A stretch of 32,304 bases of DNA from an uncultured Acidobacteriota bacterium. GTDB lineage: Bacteria > Acidobacteriota > Thermoanaerobaculia > Gp7-AA8. The stretch spans positions 1 to 32,304 of the forward strand of contig CALMZP010000033.1 of the NCBI GenBank assembly GCA_937870635.1, read 5' to 3'. The position numbers were made by a program, and so were the translations under genes. Positions 14,914 to 22,273 of the stretch are shown here, piece by piece. The notes under the pieces are model-generated. The model was given only the letters and a program-made list of their open reading frames with translations. It was not told the DNA's origin and did not search any database. Within the stretch, counting starts at the first letter, position 1, and the number at the start of each line of letters is the position of its first letter.

Positions 14914-17523
14914 ATGAGAAAAGCCTTCTTATACCTGACCATCGCGGCTCTCATCGTCGTGTTGCCGATGCAGGCGTCAGTCGCGCCGCAGGACAACGCG
15001 AGCCTTCGAAGAGAGCTGTCCTCCTATTTCACCGACATCGCGAAGAACTCACCGACGGTGCTGGGCGGCCTGTCGAAATCACCCGAGACGATGCGGGCCA
15101 TCCAGGAACGCATCGCGAAGATGAGCGACGCCGAGCTCGCGCAGTTCCGGCAGCTCACGGCCCAGACCCCGGACTGGAAGATCGCTCCCGAAGCACTGGC
15201 CAGCGCTTTTCCGCCCGAGGTGCTCGAACAAGTGAAACGCGTGGGCGCCAATTACACGGAAAACGTTCCCGAAGGTGCGGAGATGCGCGAGGACGTTCTC
15301 TCGCTCGTGGCCGTGCTCAAGGTTCTCCCCGAAGACAAGCTGAAAGAGCTCGGCGTCGACCGCCAGCTCGTGACCTCTCTCGAAGCGACGTTCGACCAGA
15401 TGTCTCCCCTCCAGGCGGCGATGCTCCAGCAGCAGGGCGCCGGTTGGACGCCGGCTGCGGGCGCAGCCATCGATGCTCTGCCCACCGCGATGCGCCGCGG
15501 CGCGGCCGCGCTTGCCGAGCACGGCAAGATCACGCCTGCTGACATCGACGATCTCGAGAAGTTCCGCGCCGAGGTCGTACATCTCCTCCGCCGGATCGAC
15601 AACCTGCCGCCCGAGACACGCAAGACGCTGAAAACCGAGGCGATCCGCGATCAGGTCCATCAGCTCAAGCTCGCTGCCCCGGACGCGCTGTTCATGGTCC
15701 GCCACAACCTCCCGCCCGAGATGATCGACGCCCTCGACGAGAACGTCACATTCCTCGAGCGGATCGCCAATCTCTCCGATGGCGAGAAGAAGGAGCTCGA
15801 TGAGTTCCGGAACGACCTCGCCTCGGTGTTCTCCGAGCTCGACCAGAAGGAAGGGAACCCCGAAGCAGCCAGCGCCGCGGACATGCTGTCGACGCTGGGA
15901 CCGGAGCATCTCACTCTGCTGAAACAGGGAATGGATCGCTTCGGCAACTGGCGCACCGCGCTTCCCGTTCTGTATCGCACCCTCGCGTCGCCTGACCTCC
16001 AGGCGCGCCTAGATGCCGTGCAGGGCGAGAACGCCGATCCGGCCGCCATCGCGTCCCTCGAGGACTTCCGTTCGAAGACGCTCGCTTTCATCGATGCCGA
16101 GGCCTCCGCGCCCGGTGCCGATTCACTCATGATGGCCCGGGCGAAGAAGAGTCTCGAGAACGCGCCCGTCGGCCGCCTCGAGATCATGCGCATGACCCTC
16201 GCCGGCCTCGGCAACAGCGCGTCGAAGAAGGACCGCCTCTCGGTGGTTCTGCTCGACGACATCAACTTCAACTGCGCGGTTGACATGCCCAGCCCGGTGC
16301 CCGACATCAGCCTCGACTTCATCTGCAATCCCATCGAGGACGCGCTCGAGGCAATCCGCGACGGCATCGTCAGCACCGTCAACACGATCGTGGCCGGCGT
16401 ACGCTCAGCACTCGAAACGACCATCAACACCGTCTCCAGCGCCCTGAACTCGGCGATCAGCGCCGTCACGAACACGGTCAACAGCATCGTCTCGTCGATT
16501 CAGAACCTGGCCAACCAGATCTGGTCGTTCATCCAGACCGTCCCGAGCCTCGCCTGGAATGCCATCAAGTCCGCATTGAATCTGCTGCTCGACATCGAGA
16601 TCCGGAACGGCATCACCGTCCGCGACCTCGTCGCCCGAGGCGCCGAGCATGCGCTGACTTCGATGAAGACGCTGCTCGGCCTGGCGGAGGGTTGGTGGAA
16701 TGCGGTGTCGACGTTCACGCTGCCGGCTATCCCCTGCCCGCCCGCGGGCTTCCACACTCCGTTCGGCAATGTCGGCGAGAGTGCCGCGGCTGACAACTAC
16801 GGTCGCTACAAACTGGTCATCGACGGAATCGTCGAGATGATCCCCGATACGGAAACCAGCCTGGCGATCAAGATCCCCGCGCAGGTCCTCTACATGGCCT
16901 TCGACTTCCTCGGACTCTGCCTCGAGCAGGCCGCGGCCAATGCCGATTCAGCGGAAGCGGCTTCGCGCCACAACATCGTGCTGACCAGCTTCACGAACCT
17001 GCAGGCTTTCATCGGTACGCAGGTCACGGGGCTGAGCAATCAGAACCAGTCGCAGACCAATACGATCTCGGTGCTGATCAACACGGAGAGCTCGAACATC
17101 CAGACGACGCTCCTCAACGAGAGCACGGCCATTCAGGCGCTGATCAACAATCGGAGCACTTCGAACCAGAACTTCCTCAGCGCGGAGAGCCTCGAGATCC
17201 AGAACCTTCTGCAGAGGGAGAGCGACGACTCGCAGCAGGACATCGCCGATTTCCGGAAGCTCAACCTGCGCCTCATCATCGAGAGGGTGCTGCAGGGGGG
17301 AGTGGGATCCGAAGTCGCTTCGTTCCAGCTGATGGAGCCGATGGGCTACCTCGGTCTCGTCCGGGATGTGGTCCGCGAGACGATCGATTCCATGTCCGCG
17401 GCGGGACAGGGTGTGGGCCAGGCTCAGAAGTTCTATGAGACCGGCCTGTCGCTGTTCAACTCCGGCCGTGAGAAGGACGCCTTCAAGGAATTCGCGAAGG
17501 CGTATCGCGACGCAACGAAGTGA
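14914..17523 (+). CDS. Large secreted hendecad coiled-coil protein, paralogue B (unknown function)
   Basis: An 869-residue paralogue of the preceding gene, colinear along its whole length. The signal peptide is MRKAFLYLTIAALIVVLPMQ, with cleavage near ASVA. The N-terminal block starts LRRELSSYFTDIAKNSPTVL and follows the same order of helices as A. The Cys-rich loop of A is missing: only NFNC and FICNP remain. Hendecads at ~480-545 (IVSTVNTIVAG, VRSALETTINT, VSSALNSAISA, VTNTVNSIVSS) lead into the almost identical core (~555-672). A second hendecad tract follows at ~713-780 (ISVLINTESSN, IQTTLLNESTA, IQALINNRSTS, IQNLLQRESDD). The tail ends AFKEFAKAYRDATK. It has its own strong ribosome-binding site (AAAGGAAAGGAG) and a hairpin terminator 10 nt past the stop. 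A and B probably assemble together (inference). Confidence 0.85.
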   Translation: MRKAFLYLTIAALIVVLPMQASVAPQDNASLRRELSSYFTDIAKNSPTVLGGLSKSPETMRAIQERIAKMSDAELAQFRQLTAQTPDWKIAPEALASAFPPEVLEQVKRVGANYTENVPEGAEMREDVLSLVAVLKVLPEDKLKELGVDRQLVTSLEATFDQMSPLQAAMLQQQGAGWTPAAGAAIDALPTAMRRGAAALAEHGKITPADIDDLEKFRAEVVHLLRRIDNLPPETRKTLKTEAIRDQVHQLKLAAPDALFMVRHNLPPEMIDALDENVTFLERIANLSDGEKKELDEFRNDLASVFSELDQKEGNPEAASAADMLSTLGPEHLTLLKQGMDRFGNWRTALPVLYRTLASPDLQARLDAVQGENADPAAIASLEDFRSKTLAFIDAEASAPGADSLMMARAKKSLENAPVGRLEIMRMTLAGLGNSASKKDRLSVVLLDDINFNCAVDMPSPVPDISLDFICNPIEDALEAIRDGIVSTVNTIVAGVRSALETTINTVSSALNSAISAVTNTVNSIVSSIQNLANQIWSFIQTVPSLAWNAIKSALNLLLDIEIRNGITVRDLVARGAEHALTSMKTLLGLAEGWWNAVSTFTLPAIPCPPAGFHTPFGNVGESAAADNYGRYKLVIDGIVEMIPDTETSLAIKIPAQVLYMAFDFLGLCLEQAAANADSAEAASRHNIVLTSFTNLQAFIGTQVTGLSNQNQSQTNTISVLINTESSNIQTTLLNESTAIQALINNRSTSNQNFLSAESLEIQNLLQRESDDSQQDIADFRKLNLRLIIERVLQGGVGSEVASFQLMEPMGYLGLVRDVVRETIDSMSAAGQGVGQAQKFYETGLSLFNSGREKDAFKEFAKAYRDATK

Positions 17524-17532
17524 GTTTGTGAA

Positions 17533-17560
17533 GAAGGGCCGGCCGCAAGGCCGGCCCTTT
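17533..17560 (+). terminator. Rho-independent-type terminator after the paralogue operon
   Basis: A perfect 9-bp GC stem, GGGCCGGCC and GGCCGGCCC, closes a GCAA tetraloop and is followed by TTT and a T-rich stretch. It begins about 10 nt after the stop of paralogue B, which fits the end of the two-gene transcript. The U-tract is short, so termination may be partial. Confidence 0.75.
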
Positions 17561-17652
17561 GGCATTCTTCGCCTGATGCTGCGGGTGTCATCCCGATCGC
17601 AGGCATCCCCGGCCTGCGGCCGACCGCCGTGGGAGAAGCTGAACGACTCGAT

Positions 17653-17692
17653 AACCACAGAGCACACAGAGTTCACAGAGATACACAGAGGC
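17653..17692. repeat. Tandem CACAGAG motif array
   Basis: Four copies of CACAGAG, separated by 2-3 nt (steps of 9-10 bp), lie in the spacer between the terminator and the iron transporter genes. Unlike the other arrays the units are not strictly adjacent, and no inverted partner is nearby. The 426-nt spacer 17524-17949 holds no gene. Confidence 0.75.
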
Positions 17693-17774
17693 GGAGTTCT
17701 GACGCTTTCTGATTGAGTCTTGACCTCGGGAAACCGACCCCGCAGAATGCTCTTCCTGAGACAAAGTCTCAACT

Positions 17775-17937
17775 GCTTGGTGCCTGGTGCCATGATCGAC
17801 CACGTCATCCTGAGCCGGCGAAGCGCGGGCGTTGGACTTCAGATTGCGCATCTCGAGGTTCTGCGGCGTCTTCGCGCCTCAGGATGACGTGGACAACCAC
17901 ACCAGGCGCCAAGCACCAAGCACCAAGTACTCAAAAA
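17775..17937. repeat. Composite repeat: GGTGCCT-type heptamers around a GTCATCCTGAG palindrome
   Basis: The heptamers GCTTGGT and GCCTGGT (about 17775-17788) are mirrored by AGGCGCC, AAGCACC, AAGCACC at about 17914-17934. Between them an inverted repeat pairs CCACGTCATCCTGAG (from 17800) with CTCAGGATGACGTGG (to 17892). The inner arm CGTCATCCTGAGGCGCGAAG, read on the - strand, is the same family as the arm at 6578-6615. The right heptamers end 13 nt before the start codon of the iron-binding lipoprotein gene, so they form part of its 5' leader. Confidence 0.85.
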
Positions 17938-17949
17938 GGAGCCTTACCC

Positions 17950-18996
17950 GTGATTCGCAACACCCTCCTCTTCCTGGCCGTCGTCTCGCTCGCCGCATGC
18001 GGCGCGCCGGAATCGACGACCACCGCAACGTCCGACACCGCTCCCACGACATCCACCGCTCCGGCCGGAGATCAGTCGGTCACACTTTATTCAGGCCGGA
18101 ACGAAAAGCTGATCGCTCCGCTCCTCCAGCAGTTCACACAGAAGACCGGCATCAAGGTCGAGGCTCGCTACGGCGAGACGGCCGAGATGGCGGCGACACT
18201 GCTCGAAGAAGGCGCGCGCACGCCGGCGGGTGTCTTCCTCTCGCAGGACGCCGCCGCTCTCGGCGCCGTCACGAAGGCCGGACTCGCCAAGCCGCTCCCC
18301 GAAGACGTGACCTCTCGCATCGAGGCGCGTTTCGTTGGCCCCGACAGGAAGTGGGCCGGCGTTTCCGGCCGCGCCCGCACGGTGGTCTACAACCCGAAGA
18401 AGATCAAACCGGAGCAGCTTCCGCAGTCGCTCGAAGACACGGGGAATCGCCGGTATCGCGGCCGATGGGGTGTTGCTCCGTTGAACGCGTCGTTCCAGTC
18501 GCAAATGGCCGTCTATCACGCGTTGAACGGCCCGGAAGCACTCGATCGCCTTCTCAAATCGATGGTCGACAACCAGCCGCGGCGTTATCCGCGCAACGGC
18601 GCGATCGTCGACGCCGTGGCATCAGGCGAGATCGACTGGGGCCTCGTCAATCATTACTACGCGTGGGAAGCGAAGAAGGACCGCAAGGATCTCCCCGTCG
18701 AGAACTTCTTCATGCCGAAGGGCGATGCGTCGAGCCTCGTGAATGTCGCGGGCGTCGCCCTCCTCAGCGACGATCCTGACGCGGTCGAGCTGCTCAGATT
18801 CCTCGTCAGCGACGAAGCGCAGCGCTACTTCGCCGAGAAGACCTTCGAATATCCGCTCGTGTCGACCGTCCAGCCTGTGACCGCGCTGCAGCCTCTCGAT
18901 CAGCTGCGTACTCCGGACATCGACTTCGCGCGTGTTTCCGAGGTGTTGCCGGAGACGCTGTCGAGGATCAACGCGAGCGGATTGAGCAGAAATTGA
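17950..18996 (+). CDS. Fe(III)-type ABC transporter, substrate-binding lipoprotein
   Basis: A 348-residue lipoprotein. The signal is IRNTLLFLAVVSLAAC with the lipidated Cys17, followed by a Thr/Ser/Pro-rich linker to about residue 42. The binding fold opens VTLYSGRNEKLIAPLLQQF and contains GIKVEARYGETAEMAATL, GVFLSQDAAALGAV, WAGVSGRARTVVYNP and DWGLVNHYYAWE. These are typical of FbpA/FutA-like ferric-iron binding proteins, where tyrosines such as the YY pair bind iron. The start is GTG 17950 with AGGAG 9 nt upstream; the longer upstream frame crosses repeat DNA. The stop overlaps the permease start by 4 nt (TTGA). Iron is inferred from family motifs and the convergent fur gene. Confidence 0.88.
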   Translation: MIRNTLLFLAVVSLAACGAPESTTTATSDTAPTTSTAPAGDQSVTLYSGRNEKLIAPLLQQFTQKTGIKVEARYGETAEMAATLLEEGARTPAGVFLSQDAAALGAVTKAGLAKPLPEDVTSRIEARFVGPDRKWAGVSGRARTVVYNPKKIKPEQLPQSLEDTGNRRYRGRWGVAPLNASFQSQMAVYHALNGPEALDRLLKSMVDNQPRRYPRNGAIVDAVASGEIDWGLVNHYYAWEAKKDRKDLPVENFFMPKGDASSLVNVAGVALLSDDPDAVELLRFLVSDEAQRYFAEKTFEYPLVSTVQPVTALQPLDQLRTPDIDFARVSEVLPETLSRINASGLSRN

Positions 18997-20555
18997 GCGA
19001 ACGGCGGAGAGCGCGCGTCTCCGCTTTCACCAAAGCGAGCGCGCTGGCAATCGCTGCGTTCATCTCGCTTCCGCTCGTGTACCTTTTCGTGCGCGCGGCG
19101 GAAGCGGGAAGCGATGCCTGGCGCCTTCATCTGCTCACCTGGCGCACCGTGGAACTGCTCAGGTCGACAGCGGGCATCGCCATCGCGGTCCTCGCTCTGT
19201 CGATTCTCATCTCGGTGCCGTACGCATGGCTCGTCTCGCGCACCGACCTGCCGCTGCGCCGCTTCTGGGCCGTGATGGGCGCGCTGCCGCTCGCCTTCCC
19301 CTCCTACATCGCCGCCTTCACGACCGTCTCGATCCTCGGACCGCGCGGTGCGCTGGCGACTGCGATCGGGCGTCCTTTGCCCGAGATTGCGTACGGGTGG
19401 TCGGGAGCGCTGCTCGCGCTCGGGCTCTTTTCCTATCCATATCTCTACCTTCTCCTCGTCGCGACGATGAAAGGCCTCGATCCCGCGCTCGAAGAGGCAG
19501 CGCGTTCGCTCGGTAAGTCGCCGGGAGAAGTCTTCATCCGAGTCGTGCTGCCGCAACTGCGCGCGCCACTGACGGCGGGCGGCCTCATGATCGTGCTCTA
19601 CACGATGTCCGACTTCGGCGCCGTCTCCATCGTCCGCTACGACACGTTCACGACCGCCATCTACGACGCTTACCGCGGGCTCTTCGACCGCACCGTCGCG
19701 GCACTCCTCGCAACGGTGCTGGCGCTTCTGACGCTCGTCGTCCTGTTCATCGAATGGCGGCTGATGCGCGGCATCTACCACGGCGCATCACGCACGGCCC
19801 GCCGTGCGCGGAAGGCCGTGCTCGGTCCCTGGCGTGTTCCCGCGTTGCTGTTTGTGGGATCGGTCGCAGCGGTGACCGTCGTCGTCCCCCTCGTGTCGAT
19901 CGCAGGGTGGTCGATGCACGGCGCCGGATCGCAATCGAACCCGGTCGAGATCGCGAACTCGCTCGCCGTATCGGCCGCGGCGGCGATCGTATGCGTTCTC
20001 TTCTCCCTGCCCGTCGCGCTCTGGTCCGTCCGCGGCCGTTCAGCAGTCGCGGTCGCGGTGGAACGGCTCACGTTCGCCGGATATGCGTTGCCGGGCATCG
20101 TGGTGGCGCTGGCCCTCGTCGTCGCGGCAACGCGTCTGGCCCGTCCGCTCTACCAGACCGCCGCGCTCCTCGTAGGCGCGTACGTCATCCGATTCCTGCC
20201 CGAGGCGACGGCGGCAACGCGGTCGGCGCTCTCCTCCCTCTCCCCTCTTTACGAAGAAGCCGCCCGAAGCCTCGGCAGCACTCGCTTCGATGTGCTCCGC
20301 CGTGTCACGATTCCGCTGATCCGCCCGGGATTGCTGGCGGGAGGCGGACTTGTTTTTCTCACCGCGATGAAAGAACTTCCTGCCACGCTGATTCTGCGGC
20401 CGACCGGCTTCGAGACGCTCGCGACCCGCATCTGGTCCGAGACGTCCGTATCCGCGTGGTCCGGTGCCGCCAGACCATCCCTGCTCCTTCTGGTGGCGTC
20501 GATCGTTCCGTTGTGGGCGCTCGTGATCCGCCCGGTCATCGGGAAGAATTCGTGA
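18993..20555 (+). CDS. Fe(III)-type ABC transporter, fused permease
   Basis: A 520-residue membrane protein with about 12 hydrophobic segments and two tandem permease domains, as in FbpB/AfuB. Each half has an EAA loop for contact with the ATPase: EEAARSLGKSPGEVFIRVVLP in the first (about residue 170) and EEAARSLGSTRFDVLRRVTIP, broken here by two residues over the usual core, in the second (about residue 425). MGALPLAFPSYIAAF and YALPGIVVALALV are family features. A TTG start at 18993 overlaps the previous stop, and the stop overlaps the ATPase start (GTGA). All three genes are thus coupled. It forms the inner-membrane channel for iron delivered by the lipoprotein. Confidence 0.9.
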   Translation: MSERRRARVSAFTKASALAIAAFISLPLVYLFVRAAEAGSDAWRLHLLTWRTVELLRSTAGIAIAVLALSILISVPYAWLVSRTDLPLRRFWAVMGALPLAFPSYIAAFTTVSILGPRGALATAIGRPLPEIAYGWSGALLALGLFSYPYLYLLLVATMKGLDPALEEAARSLGKSPGEVFIRVVLPQLRAPLTAGGLMIVLYTMSDFGAVSIVRYDTFTTAIYDAYRGLFDRTVAALLATVLALLTLVVLFIEWRLMRGIYHGASRTARRARKAVLGPWRVPALLFVGSVAAVTVVVPLVSIAGWSMHGAGSQSNPVEIANSLAVSAAAAIVCVLFSLPVALWSVRGRSAVAVAVERLTFAGYALPGIVVALALVVAATRLARPLYQTAALLVGAYVIRFLPEATAATRSALSSLSPLYEEAARSLGSTRFDVLRRVTIPLIRPGLLAGGGLVFLTAMKELPATLILRPTGFETLATRIWSETSVSAWSGAARPSLLLLVASIVPLWALVIRPVIGKNS

Positions 20556-21577
20556 GCGCGAACCTGGCGATCCGCGAGCTCACGGTCCGCTATGGCGACG
20601 TCGTCGCCGTGGACAACGTCTCACTTTTCGTCGGCGGCGGCACGCTCGCCGCGCTCGTCGGTCCGAGCGGTTGCGGCAAGACGTCGATCCTCCGCGCCAT
20701 CGCCGGGTTCGAGACTCCTGCGGGAGGATCAATCGAAGTGGGGGGAGAATCGGTTGACGGGATGCCGCCTGAAAAGCGACGCATCGGAATGCTGTTCCAG
20801 CAGGGTGCGCTCTTCCCGCATCTCTCCGTCATCCAGAACGTCGCGTTCGGACTTCGGGATGGGAGTGACGAGCGCGGAGTCGAGGCACTGCGGCTGGTCG
20901 GCCTCGAGAATCTGCGCAGCCGCCGGCCTCACGAGCTCTCCGGAGGCCAGCAGCAGCGCGTCGCGCTTGCGCGCGCACTCGCCCCGCAGCCGCGGCTCAT
21001 TCTGCTCGACGAGCCATTCGCCGCGCTCGATGCATCGCTGCGCACGCGCCTGCGCGAGGAAGTGCGCGACATCCTGCGCCGGACCGCGACGACGGCGGTC
21101 CTCGTCACTCACGATCAGGAGGAAGCGCTCAGCGTCGCCGACGAGGTGTCCGTCATGCGTCACGGCCGCATCCTGCAGAGCTGCTCGCCGCGCGAGATCT
21201 ACGACCGTCCTCGGTCGGAAGATGTCGCGCGCCTCGTCGGCGATGCGAACCTGCTCGAGGCCACGATCGTGTCTGGATCGGTCATCACACCTTTCGGAGC
21301 GCTGCCTGTCGACGCGCCCGATGGGACCTGCGTGATCCGCGTGGCAACTGAAAGCCTCGCCACCACCGCCGACGGCGCGCCGGCAACGATCATCAGCTCC
21401 CGTTTCTACGGCCACGACGTGGTCGACGAGGTGCAGCTCGAGGACGGCCGCACGGTCCGCGTGCGCCTTCCGCGAAGCGCCGGCGAGATCGGCACGCTGG
21501 TGAAGATCGGGCTCAAGCCGGGGTTCTATCGGGTTTTTCTTTCGACGGGAGAAGTGCGGGACGTGGTCGTGCCGTAA
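20552..21577 (+). CDS. Fe(III)-type ABC transporter, ATP-binding protein
   Basis: A 341-residue ABC ATPase with Walker A GPSGCGKTS, Q-loop LFQQGALFPH, signature LSGGQQQR, Walker B LILLDEPFAALD and the switch His in VLVTHDQEEA. After the ATPase core (about residue 235) a beta-rich C-terminal domain of about 100 residues has the TOBE-like SRFYGHDVVDEVQLEDG, so this ATPase is full length, in contrast to the short modC. GTG 20552 overlaps the permease stop. Much longer upstream reading in this frame is a shadow of the permease gene. It energises iron import. Confidence 0.92.
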   Translation: MSANLAIRELTVRYGDVVAVDNVSLFVGGGTLAALVGPSGCGKTSILRAIAGFETPAGGSIEVGGESVDGMPPEKRRIGMLFQQGALFPHLSVIQNVAFGLRDGSDERGVEALRLVGLENLRSRRPHELSGGQQQRVALARALAPQPRLILLDEPFAALDASLRTRLREEVRDILRRTATTAVLVTHDQEEALSVADEVSVMRHGRILQSCSPREIYDRPRSEDVARLVGDANLLEATIVSGSVITPFGALPVDAPDGTCVIRVATESLATTADGAPATIISSRFYGHDVVDEVQLEDGRTVRVRLPRSAGEIGTLVKIGLKPGFYRVFLSTGEVRDVVVP

Positions 21578-21605
21578 GGACGTGATCACGCGGGTGGCGG
21601 AAATT

Positions 21606-21674
21606 GACGTGGCGCCGGCTTCAGCCGGCGATCCCCTCGGACGAAAAACCGCCGGCTGAAGCCGGCGCCACGTC
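21606..21674. terminator. Perfect 25-bp palindrome between convergent genes
   Basis: Arms 21606-21630 and 21650-21674 are exact reverse complements around a 19-nt loop, with a GGCGCCGGCTTCAGCCGGCG core. Each arm is itself partly self-complementary (CCGGCTTCAGCCGG). It lies between the ends of the iron ATPase gene and fur and could stop transcription from both sides. No U-tract follows, so it may equally be a dispersed repeat. Confidence 0.6.
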
Positions 21675-21754
21675 CACCAACATCATGCCTCGTGCCGCCC
21701 ATCCCCCAGGTCCCTCGCTCACGCTCGGGATGACATGCTTTTGGTGGATGCGCG

Positions 21755-22261
21755 TCACCTTCGCAAACTCATCGCTGCTTCCTGGATCATCTTCACTCGG
21801 TCGGGCGAGTCGGGCTGCTCGCCTTTCTGGCGGCAGTCGTCGCAGATGCCGAGGATCTGGAGGTTGTGAAAGGTCGGCGTGAATTTCTTCTTGCGGCAGA
21901 TCTCCTGCTGCCGCTCCTCCAGCTTGTCATCGTGGAACTCGATCACCGCGCCGCACGCGGTGCAGATCAGGTGATCGTGATGCGAGTTCCGGGTGATCCG
22001 CTCGTAGTGGTAGTGATCCTCGCCGAGGTGTACGCGGCGGACGAGGCCTGAGCGCACGAGGAGGTCGAGCGTCCTGTAGATCGTCGCGCGGGAGGTCTTG
22101 ACGTTTTTTTCCTTGAGCCGGAACAGCAGCTCGTCGGCTTCGAAGTGGTAGTGGGTGGCGAAGATCTCGCGGAGCAGCGACTCCCGCTCCCGGGTCAGCT
22201 TGAGACCCTGGGGAAGGAGGAACTGGCGAAACGCCGCGATTTCGCGTTCGAGCTCGGACAT
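21755..22261 (-). CDS. fur: Fur family metal-responsive transcriptional repressor
   Basis: A 168-residue Fur-family protein. The N-terminal winged helix contains LTRERESLLREIF and TSRATIYRTLDLLVRSGLVRRV (split here only by wording; it is continuous). The metal sites are clear: HYHYERITRNSHHDHLICTACG gives the regulatory His cluster and first CxxC, and ICDDC the second, as in Fur proteins with a structural zinc. Its place next to an Fe(III)-type transporter supports Fur over Zur or PerR, but the subtype is inference. The gene follows the REC-PAS kinase after only 12 nt, so it may be co-transcribed with the signalling genes. No classical Fur box was seen by eye in front of the iron genes. Confidence 0.88.
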   Translation of the reverse strand: MSELEREIAAFRQFLLPQGLKLTRERESLLREIFATHYHFEADELLFRLKEKNVKTSRATIYRTLDLLVRSGLVRRVHLGEDHYHYERITRNSHHDHLICTACGAVIEFHDDKLEERQQEICRKKKFTPTFHNLQILGICDDCRQKGEQPDSPDRVKMIQEAAMSLRR

Positions 22262-22273
22262 GGTCCGAATATC

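Noticed and set aside
17524-17949. Possible Fur box in front of the iron transporter
   Set aside because: No sequence close to the 19-bp GATAATGATAATCATTATC consensus was found by eye.
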